From Pseudomonas lurida (lineage in GTDB: Bacteria > Pseudomonadota > Gammaproteobacteria > Pseudomonadales > Pseudomonadaceae), in NCBI RefSeq assembly GCF_013522705.1, contig NZ_JAAMRE010000001.1, positions 124,001-188,000 of the forward strand: DNA of 64,000 nt, given 5' to 3'. The notes beneath the pieces are model-generated. The model had not been told where the DNA came from. It did no database searches and saw only the letters and a list, made by a program, of their open reading frames with translations. Position numbers and translations under genes: made by a program. Of this stretch, positions 19,733 through 27,783 are shown piece after piece (position 1 is the first letter of the stretch; each line of letters begins with the position of its first letter).

Positions 19733-20626
19733 ATGTACGCCAGCCTCAAGTCACTCCTCGCCAGGTCCGCGTCCCGCAGCCATGCTCGCCGCCTGATCTT
19801 TGGCCTGTGCCTTGCCTCGCTGCTGATCAGCCTGTGGGCCTTTAACCACGCCGCCCCGTTGCCGCTGAGCGTATTGCTGCTGAACCTGGCCACGCTGCTG
19901 GTACTCGGCCTGCAACAGTGGCGCTCGCGCAAGTCCATTCGCCTGCAGCCGCAGGAACTGGCCGATCGCCTGCTGCAGGTGCAGGAAAACGAACGTCACC
20001 GCCTCAGCCGCGAACTGCATGACGACATCGGCCAATTACTGACCGCCGCCAAGCTGCAAAGTGAATGGCTCAAGCGTCGCCTGCCGCAAGACCTGCAAAG
20101 CCAATGCGCGGTGCTATGCAATACGCTGAACGAGACCCTGGCCAAGGTGCGCGACGTGTCGGCCATCCTCAATCCCCGGCAACTGACCAGCCTGGGGCTG
20201 GAAGCCAGTCTGCGCGCGCATTTGCTCAAGACCCTTGAAAACACCCCTGTGCACTGGAGCCTGGAATGCCAGCAGCGGCTTACCGGCATCCCGGAAGAGA
20301 TGGCCGTGGCGGCGTTTCGCATCACCCAGGAAGCGGTAACCAACATGCTGCGTCATGCTCACGCGCATAACCTGCTGGTGCGCCTGCAACGCCTGCCCGA
20401 AGGGCTGTCGCTGAGCATCAGTGACGACGGCCAGGGCTTCCTGCCCGCCGGCAACCCAGGCCGCGAAGGCCAGCGGGGCATGGCCGGCATGGCCGAACGC
20501 ATTGATCAACTGGGCGGCACGCTGTCGGTCAACAGTCAGCCTGGTCATGGCACACGCATCGACGCACTTTTTCCCTGGGCGCCGCGCGCCCTCGAACGGG
20601 CCAGTTCCCCTAAGGTTCTCGAGTGA
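19733..20626 (+). CDS. NarL-type (HisKA_3) sensor histidine kinase
   Basis: This 297-residue inner-membrane kinase has two predicted membrane helices (about residues 20-38 and 44-61) with almost no periplasmic loop. A HisKA_3 dimerisation helix follows, with ENERHRLSRELHDDIGQLL and the phospho-His at about 96, then a HATPase domain (ITQEAVTNMLRHAHA, DDGQGF, RGMAGMAERI, GHGTRI). It lacks an obvious sensor domain, so it may sense the membrane or rely on a partner. The start is uncertain: ATG 19733 has no strong ribosome site, and the frame is open upstream to 19580. It overlaps the regulator gene by 4 bp (GTGA), so the two are translationally coupled. Confidence 0.88.
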   Translation: MYASLKSLLARSASRSHARRLIFGLCLASLLISLWAFNHAAPLPLSVLLLNLATLLVLGLQQWRSRKSIRLQPQELADRLLQVQENERHRLSRELHDDIGQLLTAAKLQSEWLKRRLPQDLQSQCAVLCNTLNETLAKVRDVSAILNPRQLTSLGLEASLRAHLLKTLENTPVHWSLECQQRLTGIPEEMAVAAFRITQEAVTNMLRHAHAHNLLVRLQRLPEGLSLSISDDGQGFLPAGNPGREGQRGMAGMAERIDQLGGTLSVNSQPGHGTRIDALFPWAPRALERASSPKVLE

Positions 20627-21282
20627 CCTGCACATTACTCCTGGTGGATGACCATGCACTGATCAGGGCCGGCGTGCGTGCGTTGATCCAGGATATTCCC
20701 GGCTATACGGTGATCGGCGAAGCCAGCGACGGCGCGCAGTTGCTGGAGCAATTCCACGTGCTGCAACCCGATATGGTGCTGCTGGACCTGTCGATGAAGC
20801 ACACCAGCGGCCTTGACGCGCTGCAGCAGCTCAAAAGCGCCTATCCCCGCTGCAAGGTGCTGATCCTGTCGATGCACACCGACCCGGAACTGATCATGTG
20901 CGCACTGGAAGCCGGCGCCCATGGCTACCTGCTCAAGGACACCAGCGCCAACGAGCTGGAACACGCCCTGCGCGCCCTGCGCAACAATGAGCGCTACCTG
21001 AGCCCGGCGATCGCCCACACGGTGATCAGCCAGGCGCTGGTACGCAGCCAGGGGCCCGCCGTGCCGGTCGGCCACAGCCACAACCTCACGCCGCGCCAGT
21101 TGGAGATCCTGCGCCTGATCGTACGCGGCAAGTCCACCCGCGAGATCGCCCACGGGCTGGGGCTGAGCATCAAGACCGTGGAAGCCCATCGCTCGCAGAT
21201 CATGAAGCGCCTGCAGATATTCGACGTGGCGGGGCTGGTGTTATTCGCGGTGCGCGAGAAGATCATCAGCCTGGACGACTAG
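20623..21282 (+). CDS. NarL/LuxR-family response regulator
   Basis: This 219-residue partner of the preceding kinase has a receiver domain (LLLVDDHALIRAGVR, acceptor Asp55 in VLLDLSM, then SMHT and LLKD) and a C-terminal LuxR-type helix-turn-helix (LTPRQLEILRLIVRGKSTRE, then SIKTVEAHRSQIMKRL). The GTG start overlaps the kinase stop. The last 42 bp overlap the convergent yegS gene. Targets are unknown; inverted repeats at 19490-19510 and 18617-18631 are candidate sites. Confidence 0.93.
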   Translation: MTCTLLLVDDHALIRAGVRALIQDIPGYTVIGEASDGAQLLEQFHVLQPDMVLLDLSMKHTSGLDALQQLKSAYPRCKVLILSMHTDPELIMCALEAGAHGYLLKDTSANELEHALRALRNNERYLSPAIAHTVISQALVRSQGPAVPVGHSHNLTPRQLEILRLIVRGKSTREIAHGLGLSIKTVEAHRSQIMKRLQIFDVAGLVLFAVREKIISLDD

Positions 21283-22161
21283 GGGCGAGCCCAGCGGCAG
21301 GTGCACCCGCAGCGCCTTGGGCAGTGTTTCGAAACGCAGGTCGTCGCCCTTGAGCGGTTCGCCGTCCAGATTGATGTAAAGCCCTTCGGCCTGTTTGATC
21401 TGCACCCACGGCAGGCGCGCGCGCACGAACATGTTGTCCAACCCCCAGCCATTGCTCATCAGCTCGCGCAAAGTGCCGACCACTTCCTGCGGCGCCGGCA
21501 GAATGCTGACATCGAGCAAACCGTCATCGGCCATTGCCTGCGGGCACAGCACATGCCCACCGCCGGCCTGGCGACCGTTGCCGATGCCCAGCGCCAGCAT
21601 CTCGCCCTTCCATTGGAAATCCGGGCCTTCCAGCTCGCCGTAGGCAGCCTTCAACTCGCTGAAACGCGTGAGGCCGGTAAACAGATACGCCGCGCCGCCC
21701 AGGACTTTCTTCAAGTCTTCGGAGGTATTGGCGGTGACCTGGCTGCCGAACCCACCGGTGGCCATGTTCAGAAAAACCTGGCCGCCCACCTGGCCCAGGT
21801 CGATCGCCCGCGGCGCCAAGTCCAGCAGTGCCAGGGCCTGGGCCGGTTCCAACGGCACCCCGGCGGCCTTGGCAAAATCATTGGCGGTGCCCAGCGGCAT
21901 CAGTACCAGGCTGGCATCGGCCCTGGCCTGGGCCATCGCCTCGGCCACGTCGCGCAAGGTGCCGTCGCCGCCGCCGGCAATGATGTGCGTATAGCCCTGC
22001 TCCAACGCCTCGCCCACCAGGCGCCGAGCGTCGCCGCCCTCCCACGTCACCCGCACCGCCAGCTCCCAACCCTGCTCACGCCGGGCCAGCACGGCGCTGC
22101 GCACGTCCTCGTTGAGGGCTTGCTTGCCGTGAAGGATCAACAGTGCCTTGGGGGTGCTCAT
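21241..22161 (-). CDS. yegS: Lipid kinase YegS-like (diacylglycerol kinase catalytic domain)
   Basis: The 306-residue protein belongs to the YegS lipid kinases, which phosphorylate phosphatidylglycerol or related lipids. The nucleotide-binding motif is HIIAGGGDGTLRDVAEAM, followed by MPLGTANDFAKAAGVP, and NMATGGFGSQV lies in the second domain. ATG at 22161 follows AGGAG; an extra seven upstream codons are possible but unlikely. Its 3' end overlaps the convergent response-regulator gene by 42 bp. A half REP element lies downstream of the next gene, upstream of this one. Confidence 0.92.
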   Translation of the reverse strand: MSTPKALLILHGKQALNEDVRSAVLARREQGWELAVRVTWEGGDARRLVGEALEQGYTHIIAGGGDGTLRDVAEAMAQARADASLVLMPLGTANDFAKAAGVPLEPAQALALLDLAPRAIDLGQVGGQVFLNMATGGFGSQVTANTSEDLKKVLGGAAYLFTGLTRFSELKAAYGELEGPDFQWKGEMLALGIGNGRQAGGGHVLCPQAMADDGLLDVSILPAPQEVVGTLRELMSNGWGLDNMFVRARLPWVQIKQAEGLYINLDGEPLKGDDLRFETLPKALRVHLPLGSPLVVQADDLLAHRE

Positions 22162-22304
22162 GCGGGGAATCTCCTGATTCAAAGGTGCTTGAAGGATGTG
22201 GACCTTGGAGGAGAAGAAAAAAGTCAGTGGGATTGGAAATTAATTGGGCGGCCGGGCGCTCCCCATCGCAGGCGCGACGCTCCCTAACGCCTGACACCTG
22301 ATTC

Positions 22305-22332
22305 TGTAGTGAGCAGGCTTGCCCTGCTCGGC
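22305..22332 (+). repeat. Half REP-like element
   Basis: TGTAGTGAGCAGGCTTGCCC, then TGCTCGG. It is a diverged copy of the element at 43153-43194 (TGTAGTGAGCGGGCTTGCCC). It lies between yegS and the end of the chemotaxis operon. Confidence 0.6.
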
Positions 22333-22342
22333 ACAGACGCAA

Positions 22343-22735
22343 TCAGCTCTTGTGCAACTTACTCATCAACTGCGCCTCAGCCTGGGTCAAGCCGCACGAC
22401 TGGGTCAGGTCGTCCACCGTCGCGCCCATCCCCACCAGCTTCGCCGCCTGGGCAAACGACAGGTTGGCAGGATCGCGCTGCTCCAGCTGCTCGAGCTTGT
22501 CCGGCATCGGAGCGAGGATCGCGCGCAGTTCATGCACCTCATCCCCGACCCGCACCGCACTCTTCTGGTAATGGTCGACGCGCTTGACCAGTTCCAGAAT
22601 GCGCCGATCGCGCACAGCCTCGCGCTCGGCCTGCTGCAGTGCCAATTCGCGCTGCTGGGCCATGTAGCGCAGCAGAAAACCCAGGGTCCCGGCCCACAAC
22701 AGGGCCAGGACGATCACCGCGACCTCAAGGAACAA
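22343..22735 (-). CDS. DUF2802 protein at the end of the chemotaxis operon
   Basis: This 130-residue protein has one N-terminal membrane helix (VAVIVLALLWAGTLGFLL, about residues 5-22), a charged coiled-coil stretch (about 26-80), and a C-terminal helical motif with SFAQAAKLVGMGATVDDLTQ and CGLTQAEAQLMSKLH. That tail resembles the DUF2802 family, which is commonly found after cheW in Pseudomonas. TTG at 22735 directly follows the cheW stop; a GTG five codons in is an alternative. The location suggests a role at the polar array, but none is proven. Confidence 0.8.
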   Translation of the reverse strand: MFLEVAVIVLALLWAGTLGFLLRYMAQQRELALQQAEREAVRDRRILELVKRVDHYQKSAVRVGDEVHELRAILAPMPDKLEQLEQRDPANLSFAQAAKLVGMGATVDDLTQSCGLTQAEAQLMSKLHKS

Positions 22736-23221
22736 TCAGATGCTCTCCAGTTCCGACCACTCTTCTTCGCTCATCATTTTGTCCAGCTCAACCAGAATCA
22801 ACAGTTCGTTGTTCTTGTTGCACACGCCCTGGATAAACTTGGCCGACTCTTCGTTGCCCACGTTCGGCGCGGTTTCCACTTCCGATTGGCGCAGGTAGAC
22901 CACTTCCGCGACGCTGTCGACCAGGATACCGACCACTTGCTTGTCGGCTTCAATGATGACGATGCGCGTGTTGTCGGTGACTTCAGCGGTGTCCAGGCCG
23001 AAACGCTGGCGCGTGTCGATCACGGTCACGACGTTGCCGCGCAGGTTGATGATGCCGAGCACATAGCTCGGGGCACCCGGGACCGGGGCGATCTCGGTGT
23101 AGCGCAGCACTTCCTGCACGCGCATCACGTTAATGCCGTAGGTCTCGTTGTCCAGCTTGAAGGTCACCCATTGCAGAATCGGATCGTCCGAGCCTTTTTG
23201 TGCTGATGCTGACATATTCAT
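22736..23221 (-). CDS. cheW: Chemotaxis coupling protein CheW
   Basis: CheW links chemoreceptors to CheA in the polar array. The single CheW domain fills the 161 residues: ILQWVTFKLDNETYGINVM, VLRYTEIAPVPGAPSYVLG, IINLRGNVVTVIDTRQRFG and the closing LLILVELDKMMSEEEW. It is nearly identical to the P. aeruginosa cluster I CheW as I recall it. ATG 23221 is chosen for AAGGGG upstream and family length. It follows parP by 83 bp. Confidence 0.97.
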   Translation of the reverse strand: MNMSASAQKGSDDPILQWVTFKLDNETYGINVMRVQEVLRYTEIAPVPGAPSYVLGIINLRGNVVTVIDTRQRFGLDTAEVTDNTRIVIIEADKQVVGILVDSVAEVVYLRQSEVETAPNVGNEESAKFIQGVCNKNNELLILVELDKMMSEEEWSELESI

Positions 23222-23304
23222 ACCCATGACCCCTTCAAATGCCGTTGGATACGGCGTGTGTGCTTCGTTCGGCGACCGCACACCCGTGCGGCCGGCGTGT
23301 TCAA

Positions 23305-24117
23305 TCAACTGCGTTTGTTACCGGGCATCGACTTGACGGCACCGCTGGCGATCAACTCGGCCAGTTCGGCGACGTCAAGCAACGCGCACATGTGTTCGAT
23401 CACGGTGCCGGCCAGCCAGGGCCGCTGGCCCCGGTGGCTGCGCCATTTGATTTCGTTGGGGTCCAGGCGCAACGAGCGGCTGACCTGATGCACCGCCAGC
23501 CCCCACTCATAGCCCTGAACGGAGATCACGTACTGCAAGCCCTGGCGGAAATCGTCGCGGTAGCGGTCGGGCATCACCCAGCGCGCGGTATCCAGCACCT
23601 TAAGGTTGCCGGCCTGGCTGGGCAGGATGCCGAGGAACCACTCCGGCTGCCCGAACAGCGGCGTCAGCTCGTGACCTTCGAGCGAATAGATCGAACCCAG
23701 GCACACCAGGGGCACCGCCAGGGTCAGACCGGCGACGTCGAACAACAGGCATTCGAACGGCTCGGCGGCCCATGCCGGGCGCCCATCGCCGCTTGCCGGA
23801 GGCGGAGTGATGCTCGGTGGCAGGTGCACTTGCACCACCGGTTCGACGACCATGGGCGCCGGTACCACAGGCTCCGGCACCACAACGACGGCGGGCGCGG
23901 CGACAGGCACCACGATCCGGGCGTCCCGTGCCTGCTCTTCCAGCACGGCCAATTGGAATTCATCCAGCGCACTGCTGGTTTCGACTATCGGCTCCAGTAC
24001 CAGCACCGGTTCCGGCAGGTCTTCGTCGGTTGCTTCCTGCAGCAGGGCATCCAGGTAGGATTCCAGCGCCAGCTGCGGCCGGGTCTTGGTCTTGAGGTCG
24101 ACGGGACGGTTCATCAT
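23305..24117 (-). CDS. parP: ParP, CheW-like polar localisation adaptor of the chemosensory array
   Basis: ParP, with ParC, keeps the chemosensory array at the cell pole and binds CheA. The 270 residues have a proline/valine-rich N-terminal arm (about 1-120, with PVVPAPMVVEPVV) and a C-terminal CheW-like domain (about 121-260: FECLLFDVAGLTLAVPLV, GILPSQAGNLKVLDT). The order parC-parP-cheW is as in P. aeruginosa PA1462-1464. The start ATG overlaps the parC stop. The assignment rests on family architecture plus context. Confidence 0.9.
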   Translation of the reverse strand: MMNRPVDLKTKTRPQLALESYLDALLQEATDEDLPEPVLVLEPIVETSSALDEFQLAVLEEQARDARIVVPVAAPAVVVVPEPVVPAPMVVEPVVQVHLPPSITPPPASGDGRPAWAAEPFECLLFDVAGLTLAVPLVCLGSIYSLEGHELTPLFGQPEWFLGILPSQAGNLKVLDTARWVMPDRYRDDFRQGLQYVISVQGYEWGLAVHQVSRSLRLDPNEIKWRSHRGQRPWLAGTVIEHMCALLDVAELAELIASGAVKSMPGNKRS

Positions 24118-24902
24118 GCCACCTGCGCCACGAGTTGCTGGGACAACAGGTGCTTGAGCAATGCGCGATAAGCCAGCACGCCACGGCTCTTGCCATCGAA
24201 CTGCGAAGGGGTGAGCCCGGCGCGGCTGGCGTCACGCAGGCGCGTGTCCACCGGAATGTAGCCTTGCCAGATGGTGTCCGGGTACGCATCGCGCAATACA
24301 CGCAACGTACCGAGCGACGCCTGGGTGCGGCGGTCGAACAGGGTCGGCACGATGCTGAACGGCAGCGGCTGCTTGCGCGAGCGGTTGATCATCGCCAGGG
24401 TGCTGACCATGCGCTCCAGGCCCTTGACCGCCAGGTGCTCGGTCTGCACCGGGATCACCAGTTGCTGGCTGGCGGCCAACGCGTTGACCATCAACACCCC
24501 CAACAGCGGCGGGCTGTCGATGACGGCGTAGTCAAAGTCCTGCCACAGTTGCGCCAGGGTCTTGGCGATGACCAGGCCCAGACCGCTCTGACCTGGCGAC
24601 TGGCGCTCGAGAGTGGCCAGTGCGGTGCTGGACGGCAACAGCGAAATACGCTCGTCGCTGGTGGGCAACAGCAACTGCCCAGGCAGGTCGCCGGGCACGT
24701 TGCCCTTGTGCAGGAACAGGTCAAAGCAGCTGTGTTCCAGCGCATCCGGGTCATAGCCGAAATAGCTGGTCATCGAGCCGTGGGGGTCCAGGTCGACCAC
24801 GACCACGCGCTTGCCCGCCTCGGCCAGCAAACCGGCCAGAGCGATGGAGGTGGTGGTCTTGCCGACTCCACCTTTTTGATTGGCAACTGCCCAGACTCTC
24901 AT
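24114..24902 (-). CDS. parC: ParC, ParA-like ATPase for polar chemotaxis array positioning
   Basis: This 262-residue MinD/ParA-family ATPase has a deviant Walker A, NQKGGVGKTTTSIALAGL (residues about 8-25), a Walker B region at VVVVDLDPHGS, and DYAVIDSPPLLG. In Pseudomonas and Vibrio this ParA-like protein, sited in the chemotaxis operon, localises arrays at the old pole and after division. ATG at 24902 follows GGAGGA. It overlaps parP and is 51 bp from motD. Confidence 0.93.
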   Translation of the reverse strand: MRVWAVANQKGGVGKTTTSIALAGLLAEAGKRVVVVDLDPHGSMTSYFGYDPDALEHSCFDLFLHKGNVPGDLPGQLLLPTSDERISLLPSSTALATLERQSPGQSGLGLVIAKTLAQLWQDFDYAVIDSPPLLGVLMVNALAASQQLVIPVQTEHLAVKGLERMVSTLAMINRSRKQPLPFSIVPTLFDRRTQASLGTLRVLRDAYPDTIWQGYIPVDTRLRDASRAGLTPSQFDGKSRGVLAYRALLKHLLSQQLVAQVA

Positions 24903-24953
24903 TCGGATGGTTCCTCCCGGCAGGCACAGGCGCGACCGAGACATTGCATAAAG

Positions 24954-25841
24954 TTATTGAGCCGGTGACGGAGAATTGACGGCGCTCTGACGAACCGGCG
25001 GCTTAATCGCTGGCGGTGCAGTTTGTGTGCCAGCACGCCTCAAGGCCGCATCCGGTGTTGCATTGGCGGTGCCGGTGCCGGTCAGGCTGCGGCGCACATC
25101 CAGGTTGCGCGACACCACCAACACCACCCGACGGTTGCGCGCACGTCCTTCCAACGTGGCGTTATTGGCCACCGGCTGGAACTCGCCATAACCCACCGAC
25201 GCCAGGCGACCGGGGTTCACACCCTGCATCGCCAGCATGCGCACAATGCTTGCCGCGCGCGCCGACGACAGTTCCCAGTTGGTGGGGTACTGCGCGGTGC
25301 TGATCGGAATATTGTCGGTGAAGCCTTCGACGTGGATCGGGTTCTCGAACGGTTTGAGGATAGCCGCCACTTTATCGATGATGGTGAACGCCTGGTCGCT
25401 GGGCATCGCATCGGCACTGGCAAACAGCAGGCTGGAATTAAGCTCGATCTCGACCCACAACTCATTGCCGCGCACGGTCATCTGGTTGGAACTGATCAGG
25501 TCGCCGAATGCGGCGCTGATGTCATCGGCGATGCTCTTGAGCGGGTCGCTGGTGCCCCCCACCCCGGCGGCGGTTTCATCGCTGTCGTTGACCAGCGGTT
25601 TGGCCGGGGTCACGGTGCGGGGCCGTTCCTCACCGATGGGGATCGGCTTGAGCGAACGGTCGGCGTCGTTGAATACGCCGATCAGCGCCTGGGAAATCAC
25701 TTTGTACTTGCCTTCGTTGATCGACGAGATGGAGTACATCACTACGAAAAACGCGAACAGCAGGGTGATGAAGTCCGCGTAGGACACCAGCCAGCGTTCG
25801 TGGTTAACGTGTTCTTCAGGCTCGCGACGGCGACGGCTCAC
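24954..25841 (-). CDS. motD: Flagellar stator protein MotD (MotB family)
   Basis: MotD pairs with MotC as the second stator set of Pseudomonas flagella, anchoring to peptidoglycan. Residues about 16-38 form the one membrane helix, with the proton-binding Asp at about 23 in YADFITLLFAFFVVMYS. A linker follows, then an OmpA-like domain (VEGFTDNIPISTAQYPTNWE, SSARAASIVRML). The C-terminal 40 residues are low-complexity. It starts at GTG 25841 after GGAGG, 15 bp downstream of motC. Confidence 0.95.
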   Translation of the reverse strand: MSRRRREPEEHVNHERWLVSYADFITLLFAFFVVMYSISSINEGKYKVISQALIGVFNDADRSLKPIPIGEERPRTVTPAKPLVNDSDETAAGVGGTSDPLKSIADDISAAFGDLISSNQMTVRGNELWVEIELNSSLLFASADAMPSDQAFTIIDKVAAILKPFENPIHVEGFTDNIPISTAQYPTNWELSSARAASIVRMLAMQGVNPGRLASVGYGEFQPVANNATLEGRARNRRVVLVVSRNLDVRRSLTGTGTANATPDAALRRAGTQTAPPAIKPPVRQSAVNSPSPAQ

Positions 25842-25856
25842 AACCCATACCTCCCA

Positions 25857-26597
25857 TCAATCCATGAAGCCCTGGAGCTTCAATTCGATGGAGCGCGGGT
25901 TCTCGCCCTCGGCAATCGACAGCAGGCCCTCGAGCAGCATTTCACGGTAACGCGCCTGGCGCATGGCGATTGACTTGAGCTTGCTGGCCACCGGCAGCAG
26001 CACCAGGTTGGCGCTCGCCACCCCGTAGATGGTGGCGACGAATGCCACGGCAATACCGCTGCCCAATTGCGACGGATCGGCCAGGTTACCCATCACGTGG
26101 ATCAGGCCCATTACCGCACCGATGATGCCGATGGTCGGCGCGTAGCCGCCCATGCTTTCAAAGACTTTGGCGGCATTGATGTCGCGGCTTTCCTGAGTGA
26201 AGAAATCCACCTCCAGGATGCTGCGGATCGCTTCCGGCTCGGCGCCGTCCACCAGCAACTGCAGGCCTTTGCGCGCGTAGCTGTCGGGCTCGGCATCGGC
26301 CACGCCCTCCAGGCCCAGCAGGCCTTCCTTGCGGGCGGTAAGGCTCCAGTTGACCACGCGGTCGATGCCGCCGGCCAGGTCGACGCGCGGCGGGAAAATA
26401 ATCCAGATCAGGATCTGCATGGCGCGCTTGAACGAACTCAATGGCGACTGCAGCAACGCGGCCCCTACCGTGCCGCCGATCACGATCAGCGCCGCCGGCC
26501 CGTTGGCCAGGGCGCCGAGGTGGCCGCCCTCAAGGTAGTTGCCGCCAATGATCGCGACGAACGCCATGGTGATGCCGATCAGGCTCAAGACATCCAT
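25857..26597 (-). CDS. motC: Flagellar stator protein MotC (MotA family)
   Basis: MotC is the multi-pass membrane stator subunit that works with MotD. Four hydrophobic segments are visible: residues about 3-20, 33-50, 150-170 (GGYAPTIGIIGAVMGLIHVM) and 180-203. The cytoplasmic loop carries the charged residues that touch FliG. Length 246 is typical. The ATG shares one base with the cheB stop, so the genes are translationally coupled. Confidence 0.95.
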   Translation of the reverse strand: MDVLSLIGITMAFVAIIGGNYLEGGHLGALANGPAALIVIGGTVGAALLQSPLSSFKRAMQILIWIIFPPRVDLAGGIDRVVNWSLTARKEGLLGLEGVADAEPDSYARKGLQLLVDGAEPEAIRSILEVDFFTQESRDINAAKVFESMGGYAPTIGIIGAVMGLIHVMGNLADPSQLGSGIAVAFVATIYGVASANLVLLPVASKLKSIAMRQARYREMLLEGLLSIAEGENPRSIELKLQGFMD

Positions 26598-27736
26598 CAG
26601 AGGCAGGCCTCCACCAAGTGCTTGCCGATGTCATCCAGGCTGTAGACCGCATCGGCCAGGTCGGCCTTGACGATCGCCATGGGCATGCCATAGATCACGC
26701 AGCTGGCTTCGTCCTGGGCCCAGATCGCACTGCCGCCCTGCTTGAGCAACCGCGCACCTTCGCGACCATCGGCGCCCATGCCGGTGAGCACCACCGCCAG
26801 AACTTTGTCGCCGTAGGACTTGGCCGCCGAACCGAAGGTGATATCAACGCAGGGCTTGTAGTTGAGGCGTTCGTCACCCGGCAGGATTTTGATCGCGCCA
26901 CGCCCGTCGACCATCATCTGCTTGCCGCCCGGGGCCAGCAGCGCCAGGCCCGGACGCAGGATGTCGCCATCTTCGGCTTCCTTGACGCTGATGCGGCACA
27001 ACTTGTCCAGGCGCTCGGCGAAGGCCTTGGTGAATGCCGCCGGCATGTGCTGGATCAGCACGATCGGCGCCGGGAAGTTGGCCGGCAACTGAGTGAGCAC
27101 GCGCTGCAACGCTACCGGGCCACCGGTGGACGTGCCGATGGCCACCAGCTTGTAGGCTTTGCGCTTGGGCGCCGGCGAGTGGCTTGTCGATGCCGATGCC
27201 CGCGCGGGAGCCGCCGCCGGCCGGGCAACCGGCGCGGGGGCCGGACGCCCGAACGTCGAACTGCTCGGCGCCGCCGGAGCAGCCGGAGCAGGTGCCGGCG
27301 AAGGCGAAGGCGAAGGCGCGCTGAACAGGCTGCGACGGTTGCTGCGGGAAATGCTGTGGACTTTCTCGCACAGCAGTTGCTTGACCTTCTCGGGATTGCG
27401 CGAGATGTCTTCGAAATTCTTCGGCAGGAAGTCCACGGCCCCCGCATCCAGCGCGTCGAGGGTCACTCGGGCGCCTTCATGGGTCAGCGAGGAGAACATC
27501 AACACCGGAGTCGGGCAGCGCTGCATGATGTGCCGCACCGCCGTGATGCCGTCCATCATGGGCATCTCGTAGTCCATGGTGATGACATCCGGCTTCAACG
27601 CAATGGCTTGATCAATCGCCTCTTTGCCGTTGGTGGCCGTGCCGACCACCTGGATGCTTGGATCGGCGGAAAGAATTTCCGAGACGCGGCGGCGGAAGAA
27701 ACCCGAATCGTCCACCACCAGGACCTTGACTGCCAT
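26597..27736 (-). CDS. cheB: Chemotaxis methylesterase/deamidase CheB
   Basis: CheB removes methyl groups from receptors when phosphorylated by CheA. Residues 1-120 are the receiver ([10 protein letters not shown], acceptor Asp55 in [12 protein letters not shown]). Residues about 140-190 are an unusually long Pro/Ala/Ser-rich linker. The catalytic domain follows, with Ser203 in [25 protein letters not shown] (His) and [11 protein letters not shown] (Asp). ATG 27736 follows GGAG; longer forms start outside the receiver. It is co-transcribed with cheA, 47 bp downstream. Confidence 0.96.
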   Translation of the reverse strand: MAVKVLVVDDSGFFRRRVSEILSADPSIQVVGTATNGKEAIDQAIALKPDVITMDYEMPMMDGITAVRHIMQRCPTPVLMFSSLTHEGARVTLDALDAGAVDFLPKNFEDISRNPEKVKQLLCEKVHSISRSNRRSLFSAPSPSPSPAPAPAAPAAPSSSTFGRPAPAPVARPAAAPARASASTSHSPAPKRKAYKLVAIGTSTGGPVALQRVLTQLPANFPAPIVLIQHMPAAFTKAFAERLDKLCRISVKEAEDGDILRPGLALLAPGGKQMMVDGRGAIKILPGDERLNYKPCVDITFGSAAKSYGDKVLAVVLTGMGADGREGARLLKQGGSAIWAQDEASCVIYGMPMAIVKADLADAVYSLDDIGKHLVEACL

Positions 27737-27783
27737 AAACACTCCGTTAGGCGGGGCGGGCTGACCGCCCTGCCCCGCCAGAA

